From Leidyana gryllorum EB-2025a (Eukaryota; Apicomplexa), in assembly GCA_048772705.1 (NCBI GenBank), contig JBLWGC010000201.1:39025-103024 (forward strand): 64,000 nt of DNA, given 5' to 3'. The notes beneath the pieces were generated by a model, which did not search any database, was not told the origin of the DNA, and was given only the letters and a program-made list of their open reading frames with translations. Below are positions 11,965 to 23,748 of this stretch, one piece after another. The number at the start of each line of letters is the position of its first letter. Within the stretch, counting starts at the first letter, position 1. The translations under genes and the position numbers were made by a program.

Positions 11965-13756
11965 CTCCTCCCCCTATGCGAAGATCGTCTCCGCGTAATT
12001 CCGCTTCCGTGAAGGGTATCGCGTTTCTCCTGGTGTTCCACTCGGCTCGATAGTGCAGAATGAGATCCAGAGCGTCTGCATTCAGTACCGATTCGACTGG
12101 TTCCCACGTCGCCTGTTCGCGCGGGTACCCCTGCCATTGTATCAGGAAAGACATGCCTCTGTTGTCCACTCTCTGAGCCAAGACCTTCTCCATAATGAAT
12201 AGTTCCGCTTCGCTCTCAGGTGGACGTCCGTGGAAAGGTTTCAATCTGGATATGTGGAATTTCCTCAGGCCTTTCCATTCGTCAGGCATCTGTAATTCGT
12301 AGACATCAGCAGGGAGCGATGCTAGTACTTGCATAGGCCCCAAATACGTCTTGGACAGTTTCCCGCTGGGTGCTCCTTTCAGGCCCTCTGCCTTTAGCAG
12401 GACCCAGTCGCCTCTCTCGTACCTCTGCTCCCTGTGACGTTTGTCGTAGTATTCCTTCTGGCGGTCTTGTGCTGCTTTTATTCTGTCCTGGATCTGAGTT
12501 ATGGTTTCGGTGTGTAGTCCGACGGCGGCTAGGTCGTGATCGAAACCCAAGGTTAGCGGAATTCTTGGGATGTAGCCTCGCTCCGCTTGGAACGGTGAGA
12601 TCTGGGTAGCTGAACATGGCATCGAGTTATAGGCGAACTCTACTGCGGGCAATTTCTCAACCCACTTCGGCGCCACTTGCTCCGCAAGTGTTCGCATGAT
12701 TTGTAGTATTGTTCGATGGGCTCGTTCCAGAAGTCCGTTGGTTTGTGGATGGCCCCTCGTACTCGCCTTCAGCTTAGTTCCGGCTGCTGTCAGCATTTCG
12801 GTCCACAGCTCACTCAGCCATCTAGCATCCCGATCCGACACTATCGCTTGAGGGAATCCGTGGTCACGGACCAGTCTCTTCATAACTATCTTGGCACAGT
12901 CTTTCGCCGAAGCTGTGTGGTGGCACGGTTCTAGCAACACCCTTCTGGTCAGTCTGTCGATGAAAGTCATGATGCAGTCCTCCCCGGTTTCTGGGTCTCT
13001 TGGCATTTTCAGAAGGTCAATTGACACTTCTGCCCAAGGGTGTGTCGGCGGTTTAATCGGATTGAGTAGGCCCGGCGGCCGGGTGGTGCGCGCCTTTGCT
13101 TTCTGACACTCGATGCACTGTTGGCAATAAACGCGGACATCTTCCGTTACGCCTGGCCAATTGAAATTGGCCCTGACCTTGAGCAAGGTCTTCTCGTGGC
13201 TCAGGTGCCCTGCCAACGGTGAGTTATGGTTTTCCTCAATGACGAGCATCCTGAGGTTGTCCCTTCCCGGGACGAATATCCTTCGAAACTGGTCGTACAG
13301 GATTCCCTCCACCAGGCCATACCCTTCCGGAGGCTGTGTGATCTCCGCCGTTGCTCTCTTCAGCCGCGCTGAGAATTCCGTTCCATTAGTCTCTATCATT
13401 GAGATGAAAGCTCGGCAGGTGTCTTGAATTGCTCCCGCTCTACTGAGCAAGTCTGCCAAGTCATTGTCTTTGCCTGCAATGTGGTCGATCCGGGCGGGAA
13501 ATTGAGAAATCTTGACAAGCCACCTCACGACTTTGGGCCGGAGGGCTTCGGCGCCAGCTGTCAAAACCACCAACGGTTTGTGATCTGTGTGAACAAAGAA
13601 TTCTCGGCTCAACAGGTGGTGTTTCCACCGTTTGAGGGCGACCAGAATGGCCCATAGTTCCCTCTCATGTACCGCCCAGTTCCTCTGTGTGGCATTCAGC
13701 TTGGTACTAAAATGCTCCAAAATTTCTCGGCGGTCTTTCGTCCACTGTTCCAGCGG
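11962..13756 (-). pseudogene. Element D pol 3' piece (RNase H, integrase, chromodomain)
   Basis: Minus-strand piece that begins in RNase H (NWAVHERELWAIL, TDHKPLVVL) and runs through integrase (NHNSPLAGHLSHEK, CQQCIECQ, SDRDARW, HPQTNGLLERAHR) to the chromodomain (LFIMEKV, FLIQWQGY, WEPVESVL). The stop codon overlaps the LTR start. At 13749-13756 it joins plus-strand reverse transcriptase DNA through a shared ttccagcg. Confidence 0.85.
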
Positions 13757-16700
13757 CCGTACACTTGCGGAGAATCACAGAAAGCGGAGATGAAACGGCA
13801 GATTGAAGAATTACTTGAACAAGACAAGATAACGCCATCAAAATCGGAATGGGGGGCACCCTGTTTTCTAGTACCAAAGAATATACACCCATTCGAAGCG
13901 ATCATTGGGATACAAGCCATCCGCGACTTGCGCATAGCAATAGGAACCAACAAAGAGGGACAGCTCACCATTCTGGAGCGGGTGTGTTTAGAAGGACTGG
14001 CCCCACCGGAGCAGATGCTCCAGGTATGCACAGCAACGGCCCAAACGATACAAATACCACTGGAAGAAGAGTGGGTGATCAGGAAATACGCATGCCTTTT
14101 CAAGAACAATGACAGACCACCCCCGGACAGAGGTTTCTTCAACTTTGAGATCAAACTCAAGGACCATGCAATACCCCATTTCCAGCGGCCGTACACTTGC
14201 GGAGAATCACAGAAAGCGGAGATGAAACGGCAGATTGAAGAATTACTTGAACAAGACAAGATAACGCCATCAAAATCGGAATGGGGGGCACCCTGTTTTC
14301 TAGTACCAAAGAAAGACACCCCCATTCCGAGATTGGTCATCAATTATAAGGCCCTCAATGACCAAACAGTACCGTATGCATATCCCATTCCCCGAGCTGA
14401 CCTCACACCTCCAGCACTCAGAGGGGCGAAGATCTTCTCCAAACTAGATCTTCAATCGGGCTATCATCAAATACCCATCATAGAGGAATACAGACACCTC
14501 ACAGCGTTCTCATCTTGCATAGGCAAATATGAATGGAAGGTGCTTCCATTCGGACTCCGCAACGCGCCACCCGCCTTTGTGGCGTTCATGGAACACATAC
14601 TGGAGCCACTGATCGGCCGATGTGTCACTGCATATGTCGACGACATCCTTGTTTACAGTCCCACTATAGAACAGCACCGAGAGGACATCAATCAAGTCTT
14701 AGAGATTCTGGCCAACCACCAGTTGTTCATACACCCACGAAAATCTAGCTTTTTCCTCACAGAAGTCGACTTCGTGGGGCAATTCCTAGACCAGAGGGGC
14801 CTACATCCAAACCAAGAGAAACAGAACCAACTCCGCGACTTACCACAACCCAAAACGATGGCTGAACTTAGACGGGTGCTCGGAGCGATGACGTATTACT
14901 CCCGCTATATTCCCAAATTCGCGGAACTAGCGGCTCCTATGCACGCTCTCATCAACCAGTACAGCAAGAAGAATGAACGACTCGAGTGGACCGACATCAC
15001 GAATCAAGGCTGGGCCGACTTAAAGAATGCATTTGGTGCTGACTTGACCCTTGGGGTGATTGACGATAGCTTACCATTTCACGTCACAACGGATGCGAGC
15101 GATATCGCAGTGGGCGGCACGCTGGAACAGTGGACGAAAGACCGCCGAGAAATTTTGGAGCATTTTAGTACCAAGCTGAATGCCACACAGAAGAACTGGG
15201 CGGTACATGAGAGGGAACTATGGGCCATTCTGGTCGCCCTTAAACGGTGGAAACACCACCTGTTGAGCCGAGAATTCTTTGTTCACACAGATCACAAACC
15301 GTTGGTGGTTTTGACAGCTGGCTCCGAAGCCCTCCGGCCCAAAGTCGTGAGGTGGCTTGTCAAGATTTCTCAATTTCCCGCCCGGATCGACCACATTGCA
15401 GGCAAAGACAATGACTTGGCAGACTTGCTCAGTAGAGCGGGAGCAATTCAAGACACCTGCCGAGCTTTCATCTCAATGATAGAGACTAATGGAACGGAAT
15501 TCTCAGCGCGGCTGAAGAGAGCAACGGCGGAGATCACACAGCCTCCGGAAGGGTATGGCCTGGTGGAGGGAATCCTGTACGACCAGTTTCGAAGGATATT
15601 CGTCCCGGGAAGGGACAACCTTAGGATGCTCGTCATTGAGGAAAACCATAACTCACCGTTGGCAGGGCACCTGAGCCACGAGAAGACCTTGCTCAAGGTC
15701 AGGGCCAATTTCAATTGGCCAGGCGTAACGGAAGATGTCCGCGTTTATTGCCAACAGTGCATCGAGTGTCAGAAAGCAAAGGCGCGCACCACCCGGCCGC
15801 CGGGCCTACTCAATCCGATTAAACCGCCGACACACCCTTGGGCAGAAGTGTCAATTGACCTTCTGAAAATGCCAAGAGACCCAGAAACCGGGGAGGACTG
15901 CATCATGACTTTCATCGACAGACTGACCAGAAGGGTGTTGCTAGAACCGTGCCACCACACAGCTTCGGCGAAAGACTGTGCCAAGATAGTTATGAAGAGA
16001 CTGGTCCGTGACCACGGATTCCCTCAAGCGATAGTGTCGGATCGGGATGCTAGATGGCTGAGTGAGCTGTGGACCGAAATGCTGACAGCAGCCGGAACTA
16101 AGCTGAAGGCGAGTACGAGGGGCCATCCACAAACCAACGGACTTCTGGAACGAGCCCATCGAACAATACTACAAATCATGCGAACACTTGCGGAGCAAGT
16201 GGCGCCGAAGTGGGTTGAGAAATTGCCCGCAGTAGAGTTCGCCTATAACTCGATGCCATGTTCAGCTACCCAGATCTCACCGTTCCAAGCGGAGCGAGGC
16301 TACATCCCAAGAATTCCGCTAACCTTGGGTTTCGATCACGACCTAGCCGCCGTCGGACTACACACCGAAACCATAACTCAGATCCAGGACAGAATAAAAG
16401 CAGCACAAGACCGCCAGAAGGAATACTACGACAAACGTCACAGGGAGCAGAGGTACGAGAGAGGCGACTGGGTCCTGCTAAAGGCAGAGGGCCTGAAAGG
16501 AGCACCCAGCGGGAAACTGTCCAAGACGTATTTGGGGCCTATGCAAGTACTAGCATCGCTCCCTGCTGATGTCTACGAATTACAGATGCCTGACGAATGG
16601 AAAGGCCTGAGGAAATTCCACATATCCAGATTGAAACCTTTCCACGGACGTCCACCTGAGAGCGAAGCGGAACTATTCATTATGGAGAAGGTCTTGGCTC

Positions 16701-16915
16701 AGAGAGTGGACAACAGAGGCATGTCTTTCCTGATACAATGGCAGGGGTACCCGCGCGAACAGGCGACGTGGGAACCAGTCGAATCGGTACTGAATGCAGA
16801 CGCTCTGGATCTCATTCTGCACTATCGAGCCGAGTGGAACACCAGGAGAAACGCGATACCCTTCACGGAAGCGGAATTACGCGGAGACGATCTTCGCATA
16901 GGGGGAGGAGTGTAG
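13757..16915 (+). pseudogene. Element D pol, rearranged plus-strand copy
   Basis: A plus-strand pol stretch inside the D block. A 120-bp piece of reverse transcriptase (13757-13877) is followed by sequence that starts again in the protease-RT linker, so the same RT segment occurs twice, at 13757 and 14190. Downstream, RT (VTAYVDDILVYS), RNase H, integrase and chromodomain follow to the LTR at 16911. One long frame spans it, but the N-terminal part is a rearrangement product rather than a normal pol. Confidence 0.8.
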
Positions 16916-17150
16916 ACCTTACCTTAACAACACGTGTACCCTTTTTTATGGTTCATGCAGACCGGCACAACTACCGGTGTCTCCGGAAACACGGGGAGAC
17001 ACGGGGGTGACAAACACGCGCGCTTACCGAAATAGATCATGACTGTTACTACGAGAAGAACGACTAGATCTGGGGTTATTCCCAAGGCACTTACCCAGAA
17101 AGCCAAGAAGGCAACCGGCTTACCTCCTCCGGGGACCCAATGCACTTACA
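16911..17150 (+). repeat. Element D LTR, copy 2 (plus strand)
   Basis: 240 bp. It is at once the 3' LTR of the pol stretch on its left and the 5' LTR of the gag-pol stretch on its right, as in a tandem or one-LTR-circle arrangement. The primer-binding site TGGTAGCAGTG is at 17152-17162. Confidence 0.9.
16977..17002 (+). promoter_or_regulatory. LTR inverted repeat of element D
   Basis: GTGTCTCC at 16977-16984 pairs with GGAGACAC at 16995-17002. The loop is only 10 bases, the shortest of the six families. It ends 36 bases before the gag ATG at 17039. Confidence 0.65.
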
Positions 17151-17965
17151 CTGGTAGCAGTGAACCAGATACGATGGACCCAGACAATCACCAGACCAAC
17201 TCAGATACCTACTTTTATGACCTAGCCAGGGACATAAAGTTGGTAACCCAGCTCACCGGCTCCTTCACCGGCAGTCAGAACCCCCGAACGCACTTGGACA
17301 ATCTCACGGCAGCGTTCGACACACTAGAAATCACATCGACCAACCGCACACGAATTGCTTGCGGTACCCTTCGGGACTCGGCAGCCAGATGGCTTAACAC
17401 AGCTAGCGAACAATCGGATGTTAGACAATACCCATGGGCGTTGTTCCAAGAGGTTTTTGTACAGGAATTCGGAACCGCAGTGCGTTCGGATATCGAGGAA
17501 CTAATGGACTTACGAGGATCAGCAGACAACTTGATTGGCTACACCCAACGCTTTCGAGAACTTAGACGGGGCCTCAGCAACTTCGACCAACAACAGCTAC
17601 TCAGGGTCATTCGCAGAGGAGTGCCGGCCGACATTCGGGATATGATCATGTGCCGGAACCCCCAGACGTCGGATGAGGCGCTAGAATTCATAGCAGAAGT
17701 GGGGCGAGAGAGGCGAGCGAGCACAAGCAACGTGACACGAGCCTTACCAGCGAGGACTAGGGGAGTCGGACACAGAAACCCGCACACGAGAGAACACTGT
17801 CAACGGAATGGACTTTGTTACACGTGCGGAGAAGCGGGGCATATCGCACCCAAGTGCCCTCACCGCACCAGACAAGCAACTCCGAAGCCATCACACAGGC
17901 GAGCGTACCCAGCCCAAGCAGAGGATCGGGCGGAAGAATCACCTCGCAGCGAGCAGGATTTTTGA
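17039..17965 (+). CDS. Element D gag (plus-strand copy)
   Basis: 308-aa Gag starting inside the LTR. The translated primer-binding site gives YTGSSE near residue 38. The capsid-like domain includes ARWLNTASEQ, FVQEFGTAVRSDIEEL and RRGVPADIRDM, and a CCHC knuckle (CYTCGEAGHIAPKC) lies near residue 262. It is identical in length and sequence by eye to the minus-strand copy at 22822-23748. Confidence 0.88.
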   Translation: MTVTTRRTTRSGVIPKALTQKAKKATGLPPPGTQCTYTGSSEPDTMDPDNHQTNSDTYFYDLARDIKLVTQLTGSFTGSQNPRTHLDNLTAAFDTLEITSTNRTRIACGTLRDSAARWLNTASEQSDVRQYPWALFQEVFVQEFGTAVRSDIEELMDLRGSADNLIGYTQRFRELRRGLSNFDQQQLLRVIRRGVPADIRDMIMCRNPQTSDEALEFIAEVGRERRASTSNVTRALPARTRGVGHRNPHTREHCQRNGLCYTCGEAGHIAPKCPHRTRQATPKPSHRRAYPAQAEDRAEESPRSEQDF

Positions 17966-19236
17966 TACAAGCCCTGGCAACGGAGCCGGGGCGAGGACAA
18001 GAAACAACAACGGTGTTTAAGGTGGGATCACAAACTCGAGCCGCAGTGAGGTGGACGGTGGTGAGAGAGAACAGAGCCACCCCAGTACTCTGTCTGATCG
18101 ATTCTGGAGCCGACATCAACATCATGGACACCCGAGTATGCGAGAGACTTCACCTGGACTTGGACACGGCGGACAAACCACGAATCGAAGGCATTGGTGA
18201 GCAGCGGGCCAAAGGAAGTTGCTCAGCCACTATCCAGACGCACGGCCAACAAACGCACCATCTCAAATTTCTGGTAGCGGATATACACCCATTCGAAGCG
18301 ATCATTGGGATACAAGCCATCCGCGACTTGCGCATAGCAATAGGAACCAACAAAGAGGGACAGCTCACCATTCTGGAGCGGGTGTGTTTAGAAGGACTGG
18401 CCCCACCGGAGCAGATGCTCCAGGTATGCACAGCAACGGCCAAACGATACAAATACCACTGGAAGAAGAGTGGGTGATCAGGAAATACGCATGCCTTTTC
18501 AAAGAACAATGACAGACCACCCCCGGACAGAGGTTTCTTCAACTTTGAGATCAAACTCAAGGACCATGCAATACCCCATTTCCAGCGGCCGTACACTTGC
18601 GGAGAATCACAGAAAGCGGAGATGAAACGGCAGATTGAAGAATTACTTGAACAAGACAAGATAACGCCATCAAAATCGGAATGGGGGGCACCCTGTTTTC
18701 TAGTACCAAAGAAAGACACCCCCATTCCGAGATTGGTCATCAATTATAAGGCCCTCAATGACCAAACAGTACCGTATGCATATCCCAGTCCCCGAGCTGA
18801 CCTCACAGCTCCAGCACTCAGAGGGGCGAAGATCTTCTCCAAACTAGATCTTCAATCGGGCTATCATCAAATACCCATCATAGAGGAATACAGACACCTC
18901 ACAGCGTTCTCATCTTGCATAGGCAAATATGAATGGAAGGTGCTTCCATTCGGACTCCGCAACGCGCCACCCGCCTTTGTGGCGTTCATGGAACACATAC
19001 TGGAGCCACTGATCGGCCGATGTGTCACTGCATATGTCGACGACATCCTTGTTTACAGTCCCACTATAGAACAGCACCGAGAGGACATCAATCAAGTCTT
19101 AGAGATTCTGGCCAACCACCAGTTGTTCATACACCCACGAAAATCTAGCTTTTTCCTCACAGAAGTCGACTTCGTGGGGCAATTCCTAGACCAGAGGGGC
19201 CTACATCCAAACCAAGAGAAACAGAACCAACTCCAG
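17960..19236 (+). pseudogene. Element D pol, first part (plus-strand copy)
   Basis: Protease (LCLIDSGADINIMD) and most of reverse transcriptase (CFLVPKKD, LVINYKALN, VTAYVDDILVYS). It ends at the junction with the minus-strand LTR at 19237. The copy is broken (about one break besides the junction). Confidence 0.8.
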
Positions 19237-19476
19237 TGTAAGTGCATTGGGTCCCCGGAGGAGGTAAGCCGGTTGCCTTCTTGGCTTTCTGGGTAAGTGC
19301 CTTGGGAATAACCCCAGATCTAGTCGTTCTTCTCGTAGTAACAGTCATGATCTATTTCGGTAAGCGCGCGTGTTTGTCACCCCCGTGTCTCCCCGTGTTT
19401 CCGGAGACACCGGTAGTTGTGCCGGTCTGCATGAACCATAAAAAAGGGTACACGTGTTGTTAAGGTAAGGTCTACA
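19237..19476 (-). repeat. Element D LTR, copy 3
   Basis: 240 bp, 3' LTR of the whole minus copy. Its outer edge is preceded on the plus strand by ccag, the complement of the first primer-binding bases. This suggests another internal region once began here before the junction with plus-strand RT at 19236. Confidence 0.9.
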
Positions 19477-22400
19477 CTCCTCCCCCTATGCGAAGATCGT
19501 CTCCGCGTAATTCCGCTTCCGTGAAGGGTATCGCGTTTCTCCTGGTGTTCCACTCGGCTCGATAGTGCAGAATGAGATCCAGAGCGTCTGCATTCAGTAC
19601 CGATTCGACTGGTTCCCACGTCGCCTGTTCGCGCGGGTACCCCTGCCATTGTATCAGGAAAGACATGCCTCTGTTGTCCACTCTCTGAGCCAAGACCTTC
19701 TCCATAATGAATAGTTCCGCTTCGCTCTCAGGTGGACGTCCGTGGAAAGGTTTCAATCTGGATATGTGGAATTTCCTCAGGCCTTTCCATTCGTCAGGCA
19801 TCTGTAATTCGTAGACATCAGCAGGGAGCGATGCTAGTACTTGCATAGGCCCCAAATACGTCTTGGACAGTTTCCCGCTGGGTGCTCCTTTCAGGCCCTC
19901 TGCCTTTAGCAGGACCCAGTCGCCTCTCTCGTACCTCTGCTCCCTGTGACGTTTGTCGTAGTATTCCTTCTGGCGGTCTTGTGCTGCTTTTATTCTGTCC
20001 TGGATCTGAGTTATGGTTTCGGTGTGTAGTCCGACGGCGGCTAGGTCGTGATCGAAACCCAAGGTTAGCGGAATTCTTGGGATGTAGCCTCGCTCCGCTT
20101 GGAACGGTGAGATCTGGGTAGCTGAACATGGCATCGAGTTATAGGCGAACTCTACTGCGGGCAATTTCTCAACCCACTTCGGCGCCACTTGCTCCGCAAG
20201 TGTTCGCATGATTTGTAGTATTGTTCGATGGGCTCGTTCCAGAAGTCCGTTGGTTTGTGGATGGCCCCTCGTACTCGCCTTCAGCTTAGTTCCGGCTGCT
20301 GTCAGCATTTCGGTCCACAGCTCACTCAGCCATCTAGCATCCCGATCCGACACTATCGCTTGAGGGAATCCGTGGTCACGGACCAGTCTCTTCATAACTA
20401 TCTTGGCACAGTCTTTCGCCGAAGCTGTGTGGTGGCACGGTTCTAGCAACACCCTTCTGGTCAGTCTGTCGATGAAAGTCATGATGCAGTCCTCCCCGGT
20501 TTCTGGGTCTCTTGGCATTTTCAGAAGGTCAATTGACACTTCTGCCCAAGGGTGTGTCGGCGGTTTAATCGGATTGAGTAGGCCCGGCGGCCGGGTGGTG
20601 CGCGCCTTTGCTTTCTGACACTCGATGCACTGTTGGCAATAAACGCGGACATCTTCCGTTACGCCTGGCCAATTGAAATTGGCCCTGACCTTGAGCAAGG
20701 TCTTCTCGTGGCTCAGGTGCCCTGCCAACGGTGAGTTATGGTTTTCCTCAATGACGAGCATCCTGAGGTTGTCCCTTCCCGGGACGAATATCCTTCGAAA
20801 CTGGTCGTACAGGATTCCCTCCACCAGGCCATACCCTTCCGGAGGCTGTGTGATCTCCGCCGTTGCTCTCTTCAGCCGCGCTGGGAATTCCGTTCCATTA
20901 GTCTCTATCATTGAGATGAAAGCTCGGCAGGTGTCTTGAATTGCTCCCGCTCTACTGAGCAAGTCTGCCAAGTCATTGTCTTTGCCTGCAATGTGGTCGA
21001 TCCGGGCGGGAAATTGAGAAATCTTGACAAGCCACCTCACGACTTTGGGCCGGAGGGCTTCGGAGCCAGCTGTCAAAACCACCAACGGTTTGTGATCTGT
21101 GTGAACAAAGAATTCTCGGCTCAACAGGTGGTGTTTCCACCGTTTGAGGGCGACCAGAATGGCCCATAGTTCCCTCTCATGTACCGCCCAGTTCCTCTGT
21201 GTGGCATTCAGCTTGGTACTAAAATGCTCCAAAATTTCTCGGCGGTCTTTCGTCCACTGTTCCAGCGTGCCGCCCACTGCGATATCGCTCGCATCCGTTG
21301 TGACGTGAAATGGTAAGCTATCGTCAATCACCCCAAGGGTCAAGTCAGCACCAAATGCATTCTTTAAGTCGGCCCAGCCTTGATTCGTGATGTCGGTCCA
21401 CTCGAGTCGTTCATTCTTCTTGCTGTACTGGTTGATGAGAGCGTGCATAGGAGCCGCTAGTTCCGCGAATTTGGGAATATAGCGGGAGTAATACGTCATC
21501 GCTCCGAGCACCCGTCTAAGTTCCCCCATCGTTTTGGGTTGTGGTAAGTCGCGGAGTTGGTTCTGTTTCTCTTGGTTTGGATGTAGGCCCCTCTGGTCTA
21601 GGAATTGCCCCACGAAGTCGACTTCTGTGAGGAAAAAGCTAGATTTTCGTGGGTGTATGAACAACTGGTGGTTGGCCAGAATCTCTAAGACTTGATTGAT
21701 GTCCTCTCGGTGCTGTTCTATAGTGGGACTGTAAACAAGGATGTCGTCGACATATGCAGTGACACATCGGCCGATCAGTGGCTCCAGTATGTGTTCCATG
21801 AACGCCACAAAGGCGGGTGGCGCGTTGCGGAGTCCGAATGGAAGCACCTTCCATTCATATTTGCCTATGCAAGATGAGAACGCTGTGAGGTGTCTGTATT
21901 CCTCTATGATGGGTATTTGATGATAGCCCGATTGAAGATCTAGTTTGGAGAAGATCTTCGCCCCTCTGAGTGCTGGAGCTGTGAGGTCAGCTCGGGGAAT
22001 GGGATATGCATACGGTACTGTTTGGTCATTGAGGGCCTTATAATTGATGACCAATCTCGGAATGGGGGTGTCTTTCTTTGGTACTAGAAAACAGGGTGCC
22101 CCCCATTCCGATTTTGATGGCGTTATCTTGTCTTGTTCAAGTAATTCTTCAATCTGCCGTTTCATCTCCGCTTTCTGTGATTCTCCGCAAGTGTACGGCC
22201 GCTGGAAATGGGGTATTGCATGGTCCTTGAGTTTGATCTCAAAGTTGAAGAAACCTCTGTCCGGGGGTGGTCTGTCATTGTTCTTGAAAAGGCATGCGTA
22301 TTTCCTGATCACCCACTCTTCTTCCAGTGGTATTTGTATCGTTTGGGCCGTTGCTGTGCATACCTGGAGCATCTGCTCCGGTGGGGCCAGTCCTTCTAAA

Positions 22401-22972
22401 CACACCCGCTCCAGAATGGTGAGCTGTCCCTCTTTGTTGGTTCCTATTGCTATGCGCAAGTCGCGGATGGCTTGTATCCCAATGATCGCTTCGAATGGGT
22501 GTATATCCGCTACCAGAAATTTGAGATGGTGCGTTTGTTGGCCGTGCGTCTGGATAGTGGCTGAGCAACTTCCTTTGGCCCGCTGCTCACCAATGCCTTC
22601 GATTCGTGGTTTGTCCGCCGTGTCCAAGTCCAGGTGAAGTCTCTCGCATACTCGGGTGTCCATGATGTTGATGTCGGCTCCAGAATCGATCAGACAGAGT
22701 ACTGGGGTGGCTCTGTTCTCTCTCACCACCGTCCACCTCACTGCGGCTCGAGTTTGTGATCCCACCTTAAACACCGTTGTTGTTTCTTGTCCTCGCCCCG
22801 GCTCCGTTGCCAGGGCTTGTATCAAAAATCCTGCTCGCTCCGAGGTGATTCTTCCGCCCGATCCTCTGCTTGGGCTGGGTACGCTCGCCTGTGTGATGGC
22901 TTCGGAGTTGCTTGTCTGGTGCGGTGAGGGCACTTGGGTGCGATATGCCCCGCTTCTCCGCACGTGTAACAA
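19472..22972 (-). CDS. Element D pol (whole copy)
   Basis: 1166-aa open frame. Protease comes near residue 95 (LCLIDSGADINIMD), then reverse transcriptase (VPKKDTPIPRLV, KLDLQSGYHQI, AYVDDILVYS) and RNase H (TTDASDIAVGGTL, HTDHKPLVVL). Integrase has its zinc region (NHNSPLAGHLSHEK, CQQCIECQ) and DDE core (SIDLLKMPRD, VSDRDARW). A chromodomain lies at the end (LFIMEKV, FLIQWQGY, WEPVESV). It overlaps gag by about 150 bases in another frame. The first residues may not be used, because Ty3-type pol is usually made by recoding from gag. The TAG stop overlaps the start of the 3' LTR. Confidence 0.9.
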   Translation of the reverse strand: MLHVRRSGAYRTQVPSPHQTSNSEAITQASVPSPSRGSGGRITSERAGFLIQALATEPGRGQETTTVFKVGSQTRAAVRWTVVRENRATPVLCLIDSGADINIMDTRVCERLHLDLDTADKPRIEGIGEQRAKGSCSATIQTHGQQTHHLKFLVADIHPFEAIIGIQAIRDLRIAIGTNKEGQLTILERVCLEGLAPPEQMLQVCTATAQTIQIPLEEEWVIRKYACLFKNNDRPPPDRGFFNFEIKLKDHAIPHFQRPYTCGESQKAEMKRQIEELLEQDKITPSKSEWGAPCFLVPKKDTPIPRLVINYKALNDQTVPYAYPIPRADLTAPALRGAKIFSKLDLQSGYHQIPIIEEYRHLTAFSSCIGKYEWKVLPFGLRNAPPAFVAFMEHILEPLIGRCVTAYVDDILVYSPTIEQHREDINQVLEILANHQLFIHPRKSSFFLTEVDFVGQFLDQRGLHPNQEKQNQLRDLPQPKTMGELRRVLGAMTYYSRYIPKFAELAAPMHALINQYSKKNERLEWTDITNQGWADLKNAFGADLTLGVIDDSLPFHVTTDASDIAVGGTLEQWTKDRREILEHFSTKLNATQRNWAVHERELWAILVALKRWKHHLLSREFFVHTDHKPLVVLTAGSEALRPKVVRWLVKISQFPARIDHIAGKDNDLADLLSRAGAIQDTCRAFISMIETNGTEFPARLKRATAEITQPPEGYGLVEGILYDQFRRIFVPGRDNLRMLVIEENHNSPLAGHLSHEKTLLKVRANFNWPGVTEDVRVYCQQCIECQKAKARTTRPPGLLNPIKPPTHPWAEVSIDLLKMPRDPETGEDCIMTFIDRLTRRVLLEPCHHTASAKDCAKIVMKRLVRDHGFPQAIVSDRDARWLSELWTEMLTAAGTKLKASTRGHPQTNGLLERAHRTILQIMRTLAEQVAPKWVEKLPAVEFAYNSMPCSATQISPFQAERGYIPRIPLTLGFDHDLAAVGLHTETITQIQDRIKAAQDRQKEYYDKRHREQRYERGDWVLLKAEGLKGAPSGKLSKTYLGPMQVLASLPADVYELQMPDEWKGLRKFHISRLKPFHGRPPESEAELFIMEKVLAQRVDNRGMSFLIQWQGYPREQATWEPVESVLNADALDLILHYRAEWNTRRNAIPFTEAELRGDDLRIGGGV

Positions 22973-23748
22973 AGTCCATTCCGTTGACAGTGTTCTCTCG
23001 TGTGCGGGTTTCTGTGTCCGACTCCCCTAGTCCTCGCTGGTAAGGCTCGTGTCACGTTGCTTGTGCTCGCTCGCCTCTCTCGCCCCACTTCTGCTATGAA
23101 TTCTAGCGCCTCATCCGACGTCTGGGGGTTCCGGCACATGATCATATCCCGAATGTCGGCCGGCACTCCTCTGCGAATGACCCTGAGTAGCTGTTGTTGG
23201 TCGAAGTTGCTGAGGCCCCGTCTAAGTTCTCGAAAGCGTTGGGTGTAGCCAATCAAGTTGTCTGCTGATCCTCGTAAGTCCATTAGTTCCTCGATATCCG
23301 AACGCACTGCGGTTCCGAATTCCTGTACAAAAACCTCTTGGAACAACGCCCATGGGTATTGTCTAACATCCGATTGTTCGCTAGCTGTGTTAAGCCATCT
23401 GGCTGCCGAGTCCCGAAGGGTACCGCAAGCAATTCGTGTGCGGTTGGTCGATGTGATTTCTAGTGTGTCGAACGCTGCCGTGAGATTGTCCAAGTGCGTT
23501 CGGGGGTTCTGACTGCCGGTGAAGGAGCCGGTGAGCTGGGTTACCAACTTTATGTCCCTGGCTAGGTCATAAAAGTAGGTATCTGAGTTGGTCTGGTGAT
23601 TGTCTGGGTCCATCGTATCTGGTTCACTGCTACCAGTGTAAGTGCATTGGGTCCCCGGAGGAGGTAAGCCGGTTGCCTTCTTGGCTTTCTGGGTAAGTGC
23701 CTTGGGAATAACCCCAGATCTAGTCGTTCTTCTCGTAGTAACAGTCAT
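22822..23748 (-). CDS. Element D gag (whole copy)
   Basis: 308 aa. ATG at 23748 inside the 5' LTR, a translated primer-binding site, a Retrotrans_gag domain and a CCHC knuckle (CYTCGEAGHIAPKC). Product of the whole D copy. Confidence 0.9.
   Translation of the reverse strand: MTVTTRRTTRSGVIPKALTQKAKKATGLPPPGTQCTYTGSSEPDTMDPDNHQTNSDTYFYDLARDIKLVTQLTGSFTGSQNPRTHLDNLTAAFDTLEITSTNRTRIACGTLRDSAARWLNTASEQSDVRQYPWALFQEVFVQEFGTAVRSDIEELMDLRGSADNLIGYTQRFRELRRGLSNFDQQQLLRVIRRGVPADIRDMIMCRNPQTSDEALEFIAEVGRERRASTSNVTRALPARTRGVGHRNPHTREHCQRNGLCYTCGEAGHIAPKCPHRTRQATPKPSHRRAYPAQAEDRAEESPRSEQDF

Noticed and set aside
13667-16915. A novel pol protein with a duplicated RT segment
   Set aside because: The long frame is the product of rearrangement inside the D block and is not a conserved gene.
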